Below are positions 33,990-45,314 of a stretch of 64,000 nt of DNA, piece after piece. Under the pieces are notes generated by a model. That model was not told where the DNA came from, did no database searches, and saw only the letters and a list, made by a program, of their open reading frames with translations. The stretch is from positions 17,043,961-17,107,960 of the forward strand of contig OW387148.1 of assembly GCA_936440205.1 (NCBI GenBank), read 5' to 3'. A program made the translations under genes and the position numbers. The first letter of the stretch is position 1. Every line of letters starts with the position of its first letter. Origin of the DNA: Lepidonotus clava (taxonomy: Eukaryota > Annelida > Polychaeta > Phyllodocida > Polynoidae).

Positions 33990-34262
33990 GGTCCTTGTCG
34001 TCCTCCGCTCCTGCGTGGGACCCCCCCGGCGGGCGCGCGAAGAAAAAAAAAGCGCCCGCGCCCGAAGTTATTCTTTCTTTTTTTTTTTACCCCGTTGTTT
34101 ACCGGGTTTCTTTCTCTCACCCCTCCGAGTGCGGGTGATTTTCTTCTTTTTTTTATACCGTCGCGTCCTTGAGCGGCGGTAGCGGCTGCGGCGGCGGTAG
34201 CGGCGGCAGCGGCAGCGGCAGCAGTGGCGGCGGTTCCCCGGTCCGTCCATCCGTTCATTCTC
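33990..34262. repeat. GC-rich low-complexity block in the Polinton
   Basis: Markedly GC-rich, with GGCGGC/GCAGCG triplet runs (34170-34235), C8-G runs and A-runs, within AT-rich DNA. Read on the minus strand it gives Ala/Thr repeats followed by a basic Lys/Arg part. It is either a basic protein gene or simple repeat. Confidence 0.5.
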
Positions 34263-34940
34263 ACTGATGGGTACCGATGGTTAACAGTGGTTTCCAATTA
34301 TAATTTCTATAGTTTCGACCTATCAAGAAGAATGTAGACACTACAAAACAACACGTTTTTTTTGTTACAATAAGCCTTTATTTATTTGTCACGTCGTTAT
34401 AAGTACACATTTTTTCAGCAATTTTTTTTTGTGTATACCATTGTGGAGGTTCTTTTTTTTTTTTTTTAAATGAGGATTTTCTTCTTGATGCTGTTGAAGT
34501 ATCTCAGGAGGACGATAACACCATCTTTAAATATTAAACTCTTATGCCGGGATATCATACAGGGATTATACTTTGTTAAATTGAACCCTTCCACCGGAAT
34601 ATCATACGTGTCAAACTATTCTTCTACTATATATATATTATGTATATGATTTTACTCAATGTATCTAGTATAGATATAGAATAGTGCTTACCCGATATGT
34701 GTAATCAATATTTTCCCCATAATCAGAATACACAATTCTTCCACCAGGATAACATACAAGAATTACACTTTTTTTTTCCCCCTCAGATATTGAACACGTC
34801 AGACTATTTTTCTACTGATACATATATCTAGTATAATCATAAAGTAGTTATATAGAATAATGCATAACTGATACATTATTTGTGTTGCGTGTCACATTAC
34901 ATAGCATCCTCAATATAATTAGTCATTGCCAACTGATATC
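34263..34940. other. AT-rich Polinton spacer
   Basis: Non-coding. Loosely repeated words (GATATCATAC or GATAACATAC, then a TTACAC or TTATAC run, then ACTATTCTTCTAC) occur about twice, near 34550-34630 and 34750-34815. Confidence 0.4.
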
Positions 34941-35267
34941 TCATATACGAAAATCTATTGAGAGTCTTTGGAAAATCGGTATTAGACTGTTCAAATTGGC
35001 TTCGTGACCATCTCTTTTTGCCCAAGTCTTCAACAAGGTTATAGCCTGTATGTTTGTGTTCTCATGTTTCATCTCTATTTCCTCGATCACACCCATATCA
35101 AACATTAGAAGAACTGCTACAATCTTCCATGTCTGCCTGATAAAACGTCCTAATTCTAAACAGTCATATTCTGACAATACCACCGTTGGAAACCTGAGGT
35201 GATGTTTCCTTTCTGATAAACCGATCTTAGGTAATGATGTTGTAATGATGTCTCCGCCAGATGTCAC
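34941..35267 (-). CDS. death-domain protein carried by the Polinton
   Basis: A 108-residue ORF; its last 75 residues fit the death-domain fold of apoptosis and NF-kB adaptors. LELGRFI, TWKIVAVLL, VIEEIE, ITLLKTWAKRDGHEANL and a final LIPIF helix align with the family pattern LGR..W..LA, I..IE, LL..W..R.G..A...L. Both helix tryptophans are present. A CACAG acceptor-like site lies just upstream, so an earlier exon is possible. It sits in a minus-strand cassette with the PC4-like ORF. A role in blunting or rewiring host death-domain signalling is inference. Whether it is still expressed is unknown. Confidence 0.75.
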   Translation of the reverse strand: MTSGGDIITTSLPKIGLSERKHHLRFPTVVLSEYDCLELGRFIRQTWKIVAVLLMFDMGVIEEIEMKHENTNIQAITLLKTWAKRDGHEANLNSLIPIFQRLSIDFRI

Positions 35268-35541
35268 CCAAGCTGTGAATATATAAGACGTTCAGATGTT
35301 TAGTAGTCCTTCCACTTTTATTTTTCCCTAGTTGTTCATTCAGATGGATTGTTGGTTGCCACTGTTCACAAAGTAATAGACAAAAAAAAAAAACATATTA
35401 CTAATCACACATCTCACATACAACATGAAGGTTATAATGCAAAATCACATTCAATAACCTTTTACTTTTTTTTTGAAAATTCAGTTTCCACGATATAAAC
35501 TACAACAGGAAGTAATTTTAGGAACGAAATGTTTTTCTCAG

Positions 35542-36303
35542 TTAATACATACCTGACCCCATTATCCTGTTGACACGGCTTTGAAATGGGAGGACACCTT
35601 GAGGACTGCAGTATGTACACTCTGTTGGGATGTGTAATGGTTGATCGCACCTGAAGATGTGTCCCTCCAGTGTAGGCAGTACTTTGTCAACTTGAGATTC
35701 TAAGAATTTTTTCAGTTGACTCCACTGTTCGTATGATAGACGTAACCCATCTCGTGATGGAAGGAGTTCTGCTAAAGGGTTGTGCTCGTCTGTGCTTAGG
35801 CACCACCATCTCCTGAAATGGACACTACACCCCTGTCTTTCCACTGTGCAGTACCATTTATTTCCCAAATGAAGTGCATACCCTAAGAAGTTCTCAGTGT
35901 CACATTGAGTGAGTGCCTTCTCTATATCTTCAAGATTGATCTTCATCAAATACAATGCATCATGATCAAACATCACGGAAAATCGACCTCCTGCTTTCTG
36001 TTTCTTCATTATCCCATTCATATACCAAAGACTCATACGAATGTCACTTTCGCCAGTTCCTTGTTTAAGCATGGATACATATGGTTTGTCCAAGTAGACA
36101 TTGCCTCCTATGTGATGAAAAAGTTTTGAGGCTCCTTCTTTATGACCTATGAGATCCTCAAATCTCCCTGAGGTTTTCCGCCATTCATCTGTACACGAAT
36201 AAAGTATCCCTCGTCTCGCGTTGAATACCGAGGTATTTTGTATCGGCAAGATGGGTTTTGTCCCTTCAGTGTTAGCTCTGGATCTCATGGAATTTTCTTC
36301 CAC
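35542..36303 (-). CDS. PC4-like ORF, Polinton
   Basis: 253 residues. A segment DGLRLSYEQWSQLKKFL matches the C-terminal strand-helix of the PC4/p15 single-strand DNA-binding fold (consensus like KGISLT.EQW..LK). An earlier SLWYMNGIMKK segment and Cys/His-containing ends (FRCDQP, CTYCSP) frame it. The frame stays open upstream through a KPPKKKKK nuclear-signal-like run without a Met. PC4-like proteins bind single-stranded DNA in replication or transcription. A more distant family is possible. Confidence 0.45.
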   Translation of the reverse strand: MEENSMRSRANTEGTKPILPIQNTSVFNARRGILYSCTDEWRKTSGRFEDLIGHKEGASKLFHHIGGNVYLDKPYVSMLKQGTGESDIRMSLWYMNGIMKKQKAGGRFSVMFDHDALYLMKINLEDIEKALTQCDTENFLGYALHLGNKWYCTVERQGCSVHFRRWWCLSTDEHNPLAELLPSRDGLRLSYEQWSQLKKFLESQVDKVLPTLEGHIFRCDQPLHIPTECTYCSPQGVLPFQSRVNRIMGSGMY

Positions 36304-36912
36304 CTTTCTTCCCTCCTGGCTGTTATTATTACGTGAAATATTGGCAGCATCTTGCCCCGTCTTCTTTTTCTTCTTGGGAGGTTTTGAAATATTTGAATCA
36401 CTCCTCTTTGCTTTCCCTCCTCTGATATGTTCGGTTTCAGGTTAACTCTTTGGTTGACTCTCTACTACACGATCAGCCTCATTCTCGCCATCGCTTTCCT
36501 ATAAAATATAATGGAAATATACATATATCATAGCCTCGTCATAACTACGTTTCTTGAATTAGCACTCTGTTATAAACTATGTCTACTGTACTCTTTACAT
36601 ATGTATAATTTAAAATTAATTCTTGCTGTACTCACATATATGTAGCTTATGTCTGTTGGTTGACTGTCTGGTACAGCATTCATTGTGACATAATCTCTCA
36701 GGATTTCCATGCTAAAGATACTTTCTGATATAGTGTTCTTCCAAGTGAGGTTCTGCTAACTTCACGCACTCTGCTGTATTACAGCGGTTTTTATATCGGT
36801 AGGTTTGAAATTACGTAGTGACATCAGCATGTTGTTAGCCAATAGCGTTGAGTGATGGTCTGTGGTCCTCCACGGTCAGCGCCACCAGTGGTTAAGCAGC
36901 AGACCATCACCG

Positions 36913-37143
36913 TCACGCTTCAGTGATTCGGTGAAGTACAGAAAGCCAATGTCGACACGTACACTTCCTTTTTAAATAACGAGACAAAAATATGTTCTCA
37001 TGCGCTATCCTAGCATGTATATATTGTTCTCGTTTTGAATCTCTGGGTTTCAATTCACAACACCAATCACACATCAAATCCCGTGTCCACCATACTTTGT
37101 AAAATGGCCAAAGATATCCTCTGCATTCGTTACATTTCCTCAT
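36913..37143 (-). CDS. small zinc-ribbon-like ORF, Polinton
   Basis: Starts MRKCNECRGYLWPF and continues to MCDWCCELKPR, so two CxxC pairs about 20 residues apart could bind one zinc. It ends just inside the right terminal repeat. No family is recognised. Confidence 0.35.
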   Translation of the reverse strand: MRKCNECRGYLWPFYKVWWTRDLMCDWCCELKPRDSKREQYIHARIAHENIFLSRYLKRKCTCRHWLSVLHRITEA

Positions 37144-37167
37144 GGTAGTGAGTTTTACTCTCAACTT

Positions 37168-37883
37168 AACCTCTCAATTAATGTAGCAGTGACTTTTCAT
37201 GAGATTTGACTTTTATATTTTACTGTTCCTTTTTTGTGTTCGATATATGACGTATAATCCAAGAGATCCGCCCCTTATAAAGCCCCTAACTAGATCATCA
37301 ATAATATCATAACCTAATTACTCTACAATGTAACTTTCCCCTTAAGTCAACACACGTGTAACCTCCTTCTCCATGCACAACTGGACACTTGTTTACCATA
37401 GGTAGTGAGGCATGACCGGTGTCCTCCTTTCCCCAAAACAATCATACCTATTTTACATTCTTCATTTTTCAGTATAGATGCATATACTCTCATCAATTTT
37501 GTATACCAGTTCTAATATCTTAATATGATATGCTTGTTTATCATTTATGTAATTGAATATGACTTATAACTCTATACTTACTTCATGTAATAAGCCTTAT
37601 AACCTTGTAAAATGGTTTACTGTTTTCCAAAGTACAGTTGAATGTAGAATGCCTTCTCAAGTTAAGACACAGGTAACCTGTATAGAACTGACCTCTTGAC
37701 TTAACAAAAATATCTCGCCACCCGTTCCCCCTGTGTCTCTATATGCCTGGGGCACACATTCACCGTGGTCAGCGATCCATTGCCATTGTCCTCCTTTCCA
37801 TCTATGTCGGGAGTTAAAGCAGCGTAGCGTCTGCGATTCCATGTTGGCCAAAGGTGGTGTATAATCAGTTCTATTATACTACT
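37168..37883 (-). repeat. Polinton right terminal inverted repeat
   Basis: Reverse complement of 19037-19747. The outer end is CTATTATACTACT, directly next to the LINE. Confidence 0.9.
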
Positions 37884-40180
37884 GACTACAGTGAATCGTA
37901 TGATAAATAATGCTCGATCAGAGTTTGTAAAACAGAACATTAACGAAAACAAAGGAGACCCAAAAAAATTTTGGCGTATTATTAATAGCGTGTTTATAAA
38001 TAAGAAAAGAGATGTTACTGTTAATTTAAGGGATGATTCTGATACAATATTGTCAGAAACCGAGTCATGTGAATTTCTAAATGGATACTATGCATCCATT
38101 GGGACAAGGTTGCAAGAAAAGTTTCCTGTTATGGACAATGATATTGAACAGAATTTCCCTTATGATGTAAAAGAATCTGAGCAATTCTATAGATTTGATG
38201 TTGAAGAGATTATTGGTGAACTTCAAAATATAAATATACACAAAGGGTCTGGCATGGATAACCTACCCACATTCATACTTAAAGACTCACTAATGGCTAT
38301 TCCTCGACAGGTAACTCATCTATTTAATATGTCTTTGACCTATGGGCTCTTCCCAAAATCCTGGTCTAAAGCATGCATAACCCCAATACCCAAGGAGGGA
38401 GACCTGTCACTTGCAAAAAATTGGAGACCGATATCAATTATCCCCCTAATAGGCAAAGTTTTAGAAAAACTATGTACTAAACTAATAACCCGTCATCTTG
38501 ACGCTGAAAATATTCTGTTCGATGAGCAACATGGTTTTAGAACGGGTTACTCAACATCAACAGCACTATTTAATTACACTCACAATTTAATAGACAACAT
38601 TAATAATAGGAAATTAACTGGTGCTTTATACCTGGATTTTTCTAAAGCCTTTGATTCTGTAAACCATAAAATACTGATTTTGAAGCTACAAGCCATGGGA
38701 CTTGGTAAGCAACTTCTATCCTGGGTAATAAGCTATCTAAGTAATAGGCAAGTAACTACTAAATTTAATGGTCATGTCTCCAAAGCACTGGATCTCACAT
38801 GCGGTGTCCCACAGGGGTCAGTTGTCGGCCCAACTTTGTTCCTGTGTTATATAAATGACCTTATACCGGTTGCCACTAGAGGAGATGTTAATATAAGTGT
38901 TTATGCTGATGATGCAGTGATCTATTGCAGCAACCATGACTCATTCTTTATTGAATCCAGGCTACAACGATCCCTAACAAATGTTGATTCTTGGTGTCAG
39001 ATGAACCAGATTAGTCTGAATATTCAAAAAACAAAATATTGTGTCTATGGTAGTAGACATAATATCAAAAACTGCCCAGATATACATCTAAGAATCGGTG
39101 GTGACTTAATATTACGTTGTAAGAAATATAACTACCTAGGAATACAATTGGATGAATGTCTTACTCTAGAGTCCCATTTTAATAATGTTTATAAGAAGTT
39201 CTCTTATAAGCTTTTCCAATTTGGTAAATTAATTAGACTGTTAGATAACCATACTAGGATAACTGTCTATAAGCAAACAGTCTTACCATTGACAGAATAT
39301 GCTAGTTTTTTGCTAGGTCTATGTAGAAATCATGACCTGGAAAAATTGCAAAAATTGCAAAACCGTGCATTGCGAATGTGTCATAATATCAATAACCCAA
39401 GAGATATGAGTGTTATACAGTTGCATCAAATGAGTCATATCTTTACTTTGCAGAAGAGAAGGGATATACAACTATTAACCATGATGTTTAGCCTAAGACA
39501 TAAGCTGGAATATGTATGTGTTCCAGCCAGACCTACTAGACTTCATGAAGTTTCACAATTCAAGCTTGACATTATACATCTAGGGATATATGGACGAAGT
39601 CCTTATTTTTCTGGAGTGAAACTTTGGAATAGTCTCCCTTTGCACATTCAAACACTAGACTCCAAAATGGATTTTAAAAAAGCGATTACCCTACACTTAT
39701 AATGATTCTTATAGTAATATTGAGCTGCTCTCCCTAGATGCTGAAACCAGCTATAGATAGAGTGGCATATTATATCATATCACTACCTTTTGTATATTGT
39801 GTGTTTACCCGAACTGAAATTGTATTGAGTATAGAAATGAATGAACTATTTATCCCACATGTCATAGAACTGTTTTCTCAAAAAATTCCACCTATGTCAT
39901 ATTACTTTCTTATTGCCATTTTAAGCTGTTAATTGTGTCATTTAATATACTGCATGGTCAGGGCACTTGTCATCAAAAACTTTTTTTTGGTGGATGTTCT
40001 AGCTGGTGACCATGAGTTCAATGAATTATGTATTTATATTTAGTGTGAATTTCTATGCCCCCTCTTATGTGAAAGTTGTAATATGTATTCCAAATTGTTG
40101 TATTGTTCTACTCACCTACATGGAAGATCATTGCTTATCAATGAATGTGGTTAAATAAAAAAAAAAAAAAAAAAAAAAAA
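37884..40180 (+). mobile_element. LINE (non-LTR retrotransposon), reverse-transcriptase half with poly(A) tail
   Basis: Contains the reverse-transcriptase frame 37891-39702, a 3' untranslated part and a 24-base A-run (40157-40180). Endonuclease sequence is not on this side of the Polinton. Jockey/CR1-like by domain order and by the post-RT region; the clade is not resolved. Confidence 0.85.
37891..39702 (+). CDS. LINE reverse transcriptase (partial ORF2)
   Basis: 603 codons open throughout. Motifs in order are WRPISIIPLIGKVLEK, QHGFRTGYST, LDFSKAFDSVNHKIL, GVPQGSVVGPTLF and the catalytic YADDAVIY (about 38902). A thumb and post-RT region follow, with NYLGIQLD and KLQKLQNRALRMC. It lacks the N-terminal endonuclease, and the frame begins in the endonuclease-RT linker at the Polinton border. 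Reverse transcriptases of this kind copy their own mRNA at a nicked target. The first codon is GTG, so no independent start is implied. Confidence 0.9.
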   Translation: MNRMINNARSEFVKQNINENKGDPKKFWRIINSVFINKKRDVTVNLRDDSDTILSETESCEFLNGYYASIGTRLQEKFPVMDNDIEQNFPYDVKESEQFYRFDVEEIIGELQNINIHKGSGMDNLPTFILKDSLMAIPRQVTHLFNMSLTYGLFPKSWSKACITPIPKEGDLSLAKNWRPISIIPLIGKVLEKLCTKLITRHLDAENILFDEQHGFRTGYSTSTALFNYTHNLIDNINNRKLTGALYLDFSKAFDSVNHKILILKLQAMGLGKQLLSWVISYLSNRQVTTKFNGHVSKALDLTCGVPQGSVVGPTLFLCYINDLIPVATRGDVNISVYADDAVIYCSNHDSFFIESRLQRSLTNVDSWCQMNQISLNIQKTKYCVYGSRHNIKNCPDIHLRIGGDLILRCKKYNYLGIQLDECLTLESHFNNVYKKFSYKLFQFGKLIRLLDNHTRITVYKQTVLPLTEYASFLLGLCRNHDLEKLQKLQNRALRMCHNINNPRDMSVIQLHQMSHIFTLQKRRDIQLLTMMFSLRHKLEYVCVPARPTRLHEVSQFKLDIIHLGIYGRSPYFSGVKLWNSLPLHIQTLDSKMDFKKAITLHL

Positions 40181-42153
40181 CTAATAACTAAGTCAGGTAC
40201 ACAAATTGGATGTATGCACTGGCAGGTTGCATATTACTATACTTTTAATAACACACTTTGAAGATTGAATAAATATATTTGCACTGTGCCATCATTTAGT
40301 TATATGCCAATGACGCTGGATCGAGTAAGTCGGATATAAACAAATTCCAGATGCCAATTTACACAATTGATGTAAACCGACCCTCGAAACTGTAAGTACC
40401 ATGTCACCCCAAAGCATGACTTTCCCTCTGTTATATACAAAATGCGATGGCGTTTAATTCATGTTATTTTGATTTTCTTGACAGCTGTGCCATGAATGAT
40501 ATTATATAGCATATCATAAATCAAAGCCTTCTCATCTTTATCAAATACAAACTTTAGTACTCTTTCCACAATATCATAGTGTATCTGAACATGAAAAAGA
40601 CAATGCTTTGAGAATTTGCAATTGCGAATTTAGACTATAGGTAATAACATAATTATATTTCAGATAATTGTAACGAGATGAACTCATGAACATTGCTTTT
40701 TTGTTATTCAACACATTAGGAATTCCAAGTTATGTTGTATGCGTGTTTCAGGCTATCAGTATCACTGAGTTATTGTGTGTGTCATTATCAAGTTTCGCCT
40801 CTAACCATTTGTTTTAGGAGATACAGTCCCTGACAAACAGCCATTGGCTATTTCGTGGGTTTTCTTTTTTTCAGAGCAGCTAATAAAAGGTAGTCTACGA
40901 GTTGACTGATAATATAAGGTGCCAGGATGGCAGGATGTTAAGATGTGACCAGACCAAAAGTTATCAGACAAATCGTATATTATTTGATTTTGGGCAAGTG
41001 TTTGCAAATCATTATTCCAGATTGAGATACGATGTGAACGATGCCTTGCTGACAGAAGAATTCTGAGCTTTACAAAACAATGTTACATTCAGAGTTTTTT
41101 TTGTTTTGTTTTGTTTTTAAATATTTATTCCAAAGCAAATCTTTCATAGAATTATCTCTGATCTTCCAAGATGGCTGATCTTGGTACATATTAGCCATAC
41201 ATCATAGGTTGTTAATTAAATTGGAAAATCAAGTACAATCGGTCAATTCAAATCAAACAAGTACATAATTATACAATTAGCATAACGAGTTGTGGATCGT
41301 TCGTGCATGATTGTATACATAGGTAGGAAAGAAAGTTAAGAAAGAACTTCAAGGTTATCCTTAAGCTTGGCGGCCATTGCATGTCTTAGAAATAATATTA
41401 GGTATCAGGAAATTAGTTCACTAAGTGATAACAAATGTGTTCAAGAACTCTGCAGCTAAAAGACTAGGATAATTGTAAATGACAATCCATGTAAGAGTGT
41501 ATCCATAACTAAAGAAGGAACAAACAATACTTCAAGTTAAAGGTAAAATATAATACATCAAGTGAAAGGTAAAGGTAACATTTTTCTATCCAATGATAGA
41601 ACCGTTAGCATCAAATTGGGAAGTAGAAGGAAATAGGTTAAAAACAGATTTTTTTCAGTTTATTTTGGAGCTATAGATCATTGCAGCAAATAGCGATCAA
41701 ACGACATATTAAGCTTTTCCAAGGTTTGGAACTGTGACAGGAAAAAGTATCATAAATAATCATCATTGGCATATATTATGAGAGATAAATGTACTGAGGA
41801 ACTTCCTTTTGAGTTTTAAATATTTTAAAGCATTTTCCACCCCTAAAACTGACAAATTATCCTTGGAATACATACAAAATTTGCCCGATTATGCACATTT
41901 TGTGAAAAGTACCATATTTGAAACTGATATTTTCTATTTCAAAGCCTGAATGTTGTAACTATGGACTAATGTTGATAAGTATTTTTATAGAATAAGGGCA
42001 AATATAGCATCTGACCTCTATATTAACCTTTCAATATCAATAAGCATGAAAAAAGTAAAAAAAACAAAAACTACAGTTGACCCCTGAGAGCAACTCAAAT
42101 ATGTCAATTATGCTGTTCAGTAAGATACAAGCACACAATGGGACATTATCATG
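40181..42153. other. intergenic, no feature seen
   Basis: AT-rich DNA between the LINE tail and the solo LTR. Only short chance frames were seen. Confidence 0.6.
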
Positions 42154-42157
42154 ATGT

Positions 42158-43116
42158 TGTGACGTTCTCTGGTAAGTCGGGGTTGCCGATTCTTACAACA
42201 GAGGAACGTGGGGGTTGTTCGGGTCTCGGGGCGGACGGGGAATCCGGGCCAAGAACCGAGATGTGTTTCTAGAGTCGTGCCTCGCGCACGAGGGGGGGCT
42301 GAGCGAATCGATCGGGAATCGGCACTCGATGTCGACGGAGGACTGCGGGGGAGGGAAATTATGGTAGGGGTACGGGTCGGCCGGGGGGCGGTCCACCCCT
42401 GAGTTCCGGTCCGCGGGGGCGACGGGCCGACGGTCGCCTATTGTTTGGTAGCGTGGGGCCGAGCATGCCGCGCCCTCGTCCCCGCGGACTTCGCTCCCTC
42501 GTTCCGCTCCCCATGTCTTCGTACCATACTACGCCTCGGTTTCCGGTACTACTTCGGGCCTTCGTGCCCTACTCCGTTCCCTCGTTCCTCGTTCTTCGGG
42601 CCATCGGGCCCCTTACCCTATGTTTCTACTACCTATCTCGAACTTCGACTGTTTTGTCCTAACTTCGGCTTAATTACTCTGATCGGCTCATCTTTAGCGG
42701 TTGTTTCAGGAAAGAGGACACGTCTGGACACCAGGAGAACTGTTAAAGAACTCTGTTTATTCGGGCCTCACCGCCCCTTTATATACTAGAGAGGTCAGCC
42801 CTGATTGGCTGCCTTCGGTCACGTGACCTACAACTGACGTCACTTCCGGATTATATATTCCGTTTCCGGTTTACATTTCACTTCCGGTTTACATATTTCC
42901 GGGTTTCGTTCCATTACGTTTTCGTTATTCGTTCTTTACATATTCGTTATTCGTTCTTTACATCTATTTCGTTCTTCGTTCTTTACATATTCGTTCTTTA
43001 CATCTATTTCGTTCTTCGTTCTTTACATATTCGTTCTTTACATCTATTTCGTTCTCTTACATATATTTCTATTATTTTAACCTCTATGTATTTTGGCTGA
43101 ATAGCCGTTCATCACA
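42158..43116 (-). mobile_element. solo LTR, same family as 3906-4898
   Basis: On the minus strand it reads TGTGATGAAC to CGTCACA, with inverted TGTGA/TCACA tips. It is flanked by ATGT on both sides (42154-42157 and 43117-43120), a 4-bp target duplication. It has the same CCAAT/TATA/AATAAA block and the same ACGAA-type U3 minisatellite as the left LTR. No internal region remains, as left by recombination between two LTRs. Confidence 0.85.
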
Positions 43117-43120
43117 ATGT

Positions 43121-45314
43121 ATAAGTACATGTTACACTCACAAACTGTTATAATTGCAATATTTTTTATTCTTTCCCATTAGAAAACCTATTATATTGTA
43201 ATACTTGATAATTTTATAAAAAGATACGACAAAAATAGGCAAGAAATAAGCAAACATTCTATAATAGAATTCAAATTGCTGCTCAGCACCCAGATGGCTT
43301 ATTGGACAAATGTCTGCAAAATGGTGATATTTTGTAATTTCACCTCAGCCTTCTGACTGTGTTCATTCGCTGAATAATGCTTGCATATAGGTAAATGACA
43401 CATCATTTGATTTCAAATCAAATTCTCTAAACTCCCTATTGAAAGAATTGAAATAAAGTGTAAATTGAAGATTCTATTAAGAATTAAGTTGAGGGAAGTC
43501 AGGAAAAATACAAAAGTTCAGCAAATTTTGGAGAACATTCCAAATCATTTAGAATGTTCAGTTGGAACACATTTCATCCAGATTCGCATTATACATATTC
43601 CTAGCTTTAGAAAGATACCAAGATGATTGAAATTGATCAAAAATTATCAGAAATATGGGGATTTCTTTGAAAAATGTTGGGGCAACTTAATGTTTTTGAT
43701 CGCAATTTGCTGCAATGATCTATAGCCTAGACTTATTTTAACCTACCTTGCCCTATTATGGATAATGCCCAGAAACTAGTGCGTCCACCTGGTGGCTATC
43801 AAATCTCCCTAGATCTACACTCGGGAACAATCCTAAAACATTTGAAATGCCACTCATAGTCTCACAATTCTGTTAACCCCTTTACCAAATAAGGCGATAT
43901 TCGGCCATCATCTGGCCATATCACAGAAAGCGTTTGCTCAGGGGTGGTATGCTTACTTCATAGATAATGCTAAATATATATCCCTGGAAACTGTACCCTG
44001 ACCTCCTGAGGTCTTGAAGATGTCCCAGTTTTCATGTCATCCCGCTCTATTATGGATAGTTCTTCAGAATCCTTGTTGAAAGGCAGTGCTTTTGGTAATG
44101 GAAAGGATTCCTCAATGTTAATGTTGTTCTTATTATGTTCATAATGAAATTCCTTGAGAAATGAAACTGTTAATACATAGCATGTGGAAAAATTGACGTT
44201 TGTGAAATTTTCAAGAGATCATGATCATTCTTATAAAAATCTCAAATTTTCACTTTGGGGACCATCATACATGACACGTTTTTGTCCAAGATATATGCTG
44301 AAGATGTGAAGTTAGTAAGTTAGCGGCGTAACTTGAAAAAGAATATTATGACTAAATATCTGACAAACTATTTGCACAAATCACACAGTAATACTTGAGC
44401 TGTTGATAAATGGTTGTAAGAGTAAACATTTTTATTTACATATCATTTTCTATTTACAGTAAAATGAGAACCACAGCGTTACACTAAATTGTGGTCAATT
44501 CAATATACCCTGCTCAGGGATCTACATAAATGAGGAGTTTGTGTGTATCGGCTGATGGGAGGGGGGGGGGGGGGCTAGTGTTGAAAAATCAATTCTAGTT
44601 CATATTTTGTGGAATGCAGAGATGCTTGCAAAAATTCACACATAGTTCTCCTTTTATTGTTCAACAATCTGCCATAGAATTCATCATGCGTGAGAGGGGC
44701 TAAGAGGACCTTCAAGTACCATGCTTTAAAACATACAAGTTCAGCGGTTACTTTTCTCGGCTTTCTAACAATTGATAACAGACTTTTTTTCATTTCAAAT
44801 TGTCGACAACGCACACTGCATGGTGTAATGTATCCATAAAAGTATTATAAAAAGGTGTAATCTGCAAACTTTCTGAGATGCATAAGCTATGCCTTGGAAG
44901 CCAAGCTATCCCATTATACTTCAACAGCTAAAAACTATATCTATAACTCATTATTATGTGAATAACCTTCATGCATAGATTCATCCAGCTTCCCGGGGGC
45001 TGCTATCTTTGATATTGCACCCGTCAAATTGAAGGAGTAGTGTTTTTGTGTTGTTAATGCATTCAAAACTTTTCCCAAATGGCTTTGAAGACGGTGCAGC
45101 TACAACGGTTAGAAGCCATTCTTTCCGACTAGGCAGGCTACGCAGTGTAAGGCATCGAGGTTGTGCATACCAAACCAACCAGAGCAGCTCCTGGTCAAAT
45201 CATCACACATCCGAACCCACAAGCAGAACCTCTGCTCTGCAGTTTCCAGCAGTTAATGTCTGTAAAGACCCATCATGAGTATAAAACTTAAATGCCCTAG
45301 CAGTCGGTTTGACC
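43121..45314. other. intergenic, 3' side of the SOCS-box gene
   Basis: AT-rich, with no gene recognised. A 14-base G run lies at 44561-44574. Confidence 0.5.

Larger units (their letters stand above)
19037..37883. mobile_element. Polinton/Maverick element (fossil)
   Basis: An 18.8-kb element bounded by inverted repeats that begin AGTAGTATAATAG. It has a 6-bp target duplication with one mismatch (GACTAA/GACTAC), as expected for Polintons. Recognisable parts are protein-primed polymerase B, a packaging ATPase, a hexon-like major capsid protein, small membrane proteins, a death-domain ORF and a PC4-like ORF. I do not recognise an integrase or adenain-type protease among the open frames. The two terminal repeats differ at only about 20 of 640 bases compared by eye, so the insertion looks fairly young. 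The element is broken, with an estimated three to five breaks. Confidence 0.9.

Noticed and set aside
33947-34297. Ala-repeat protein on the minus strand
   Set aside because: Low-complexity GC triplets give such frames by chance in several directions, so it is not called as a gene.
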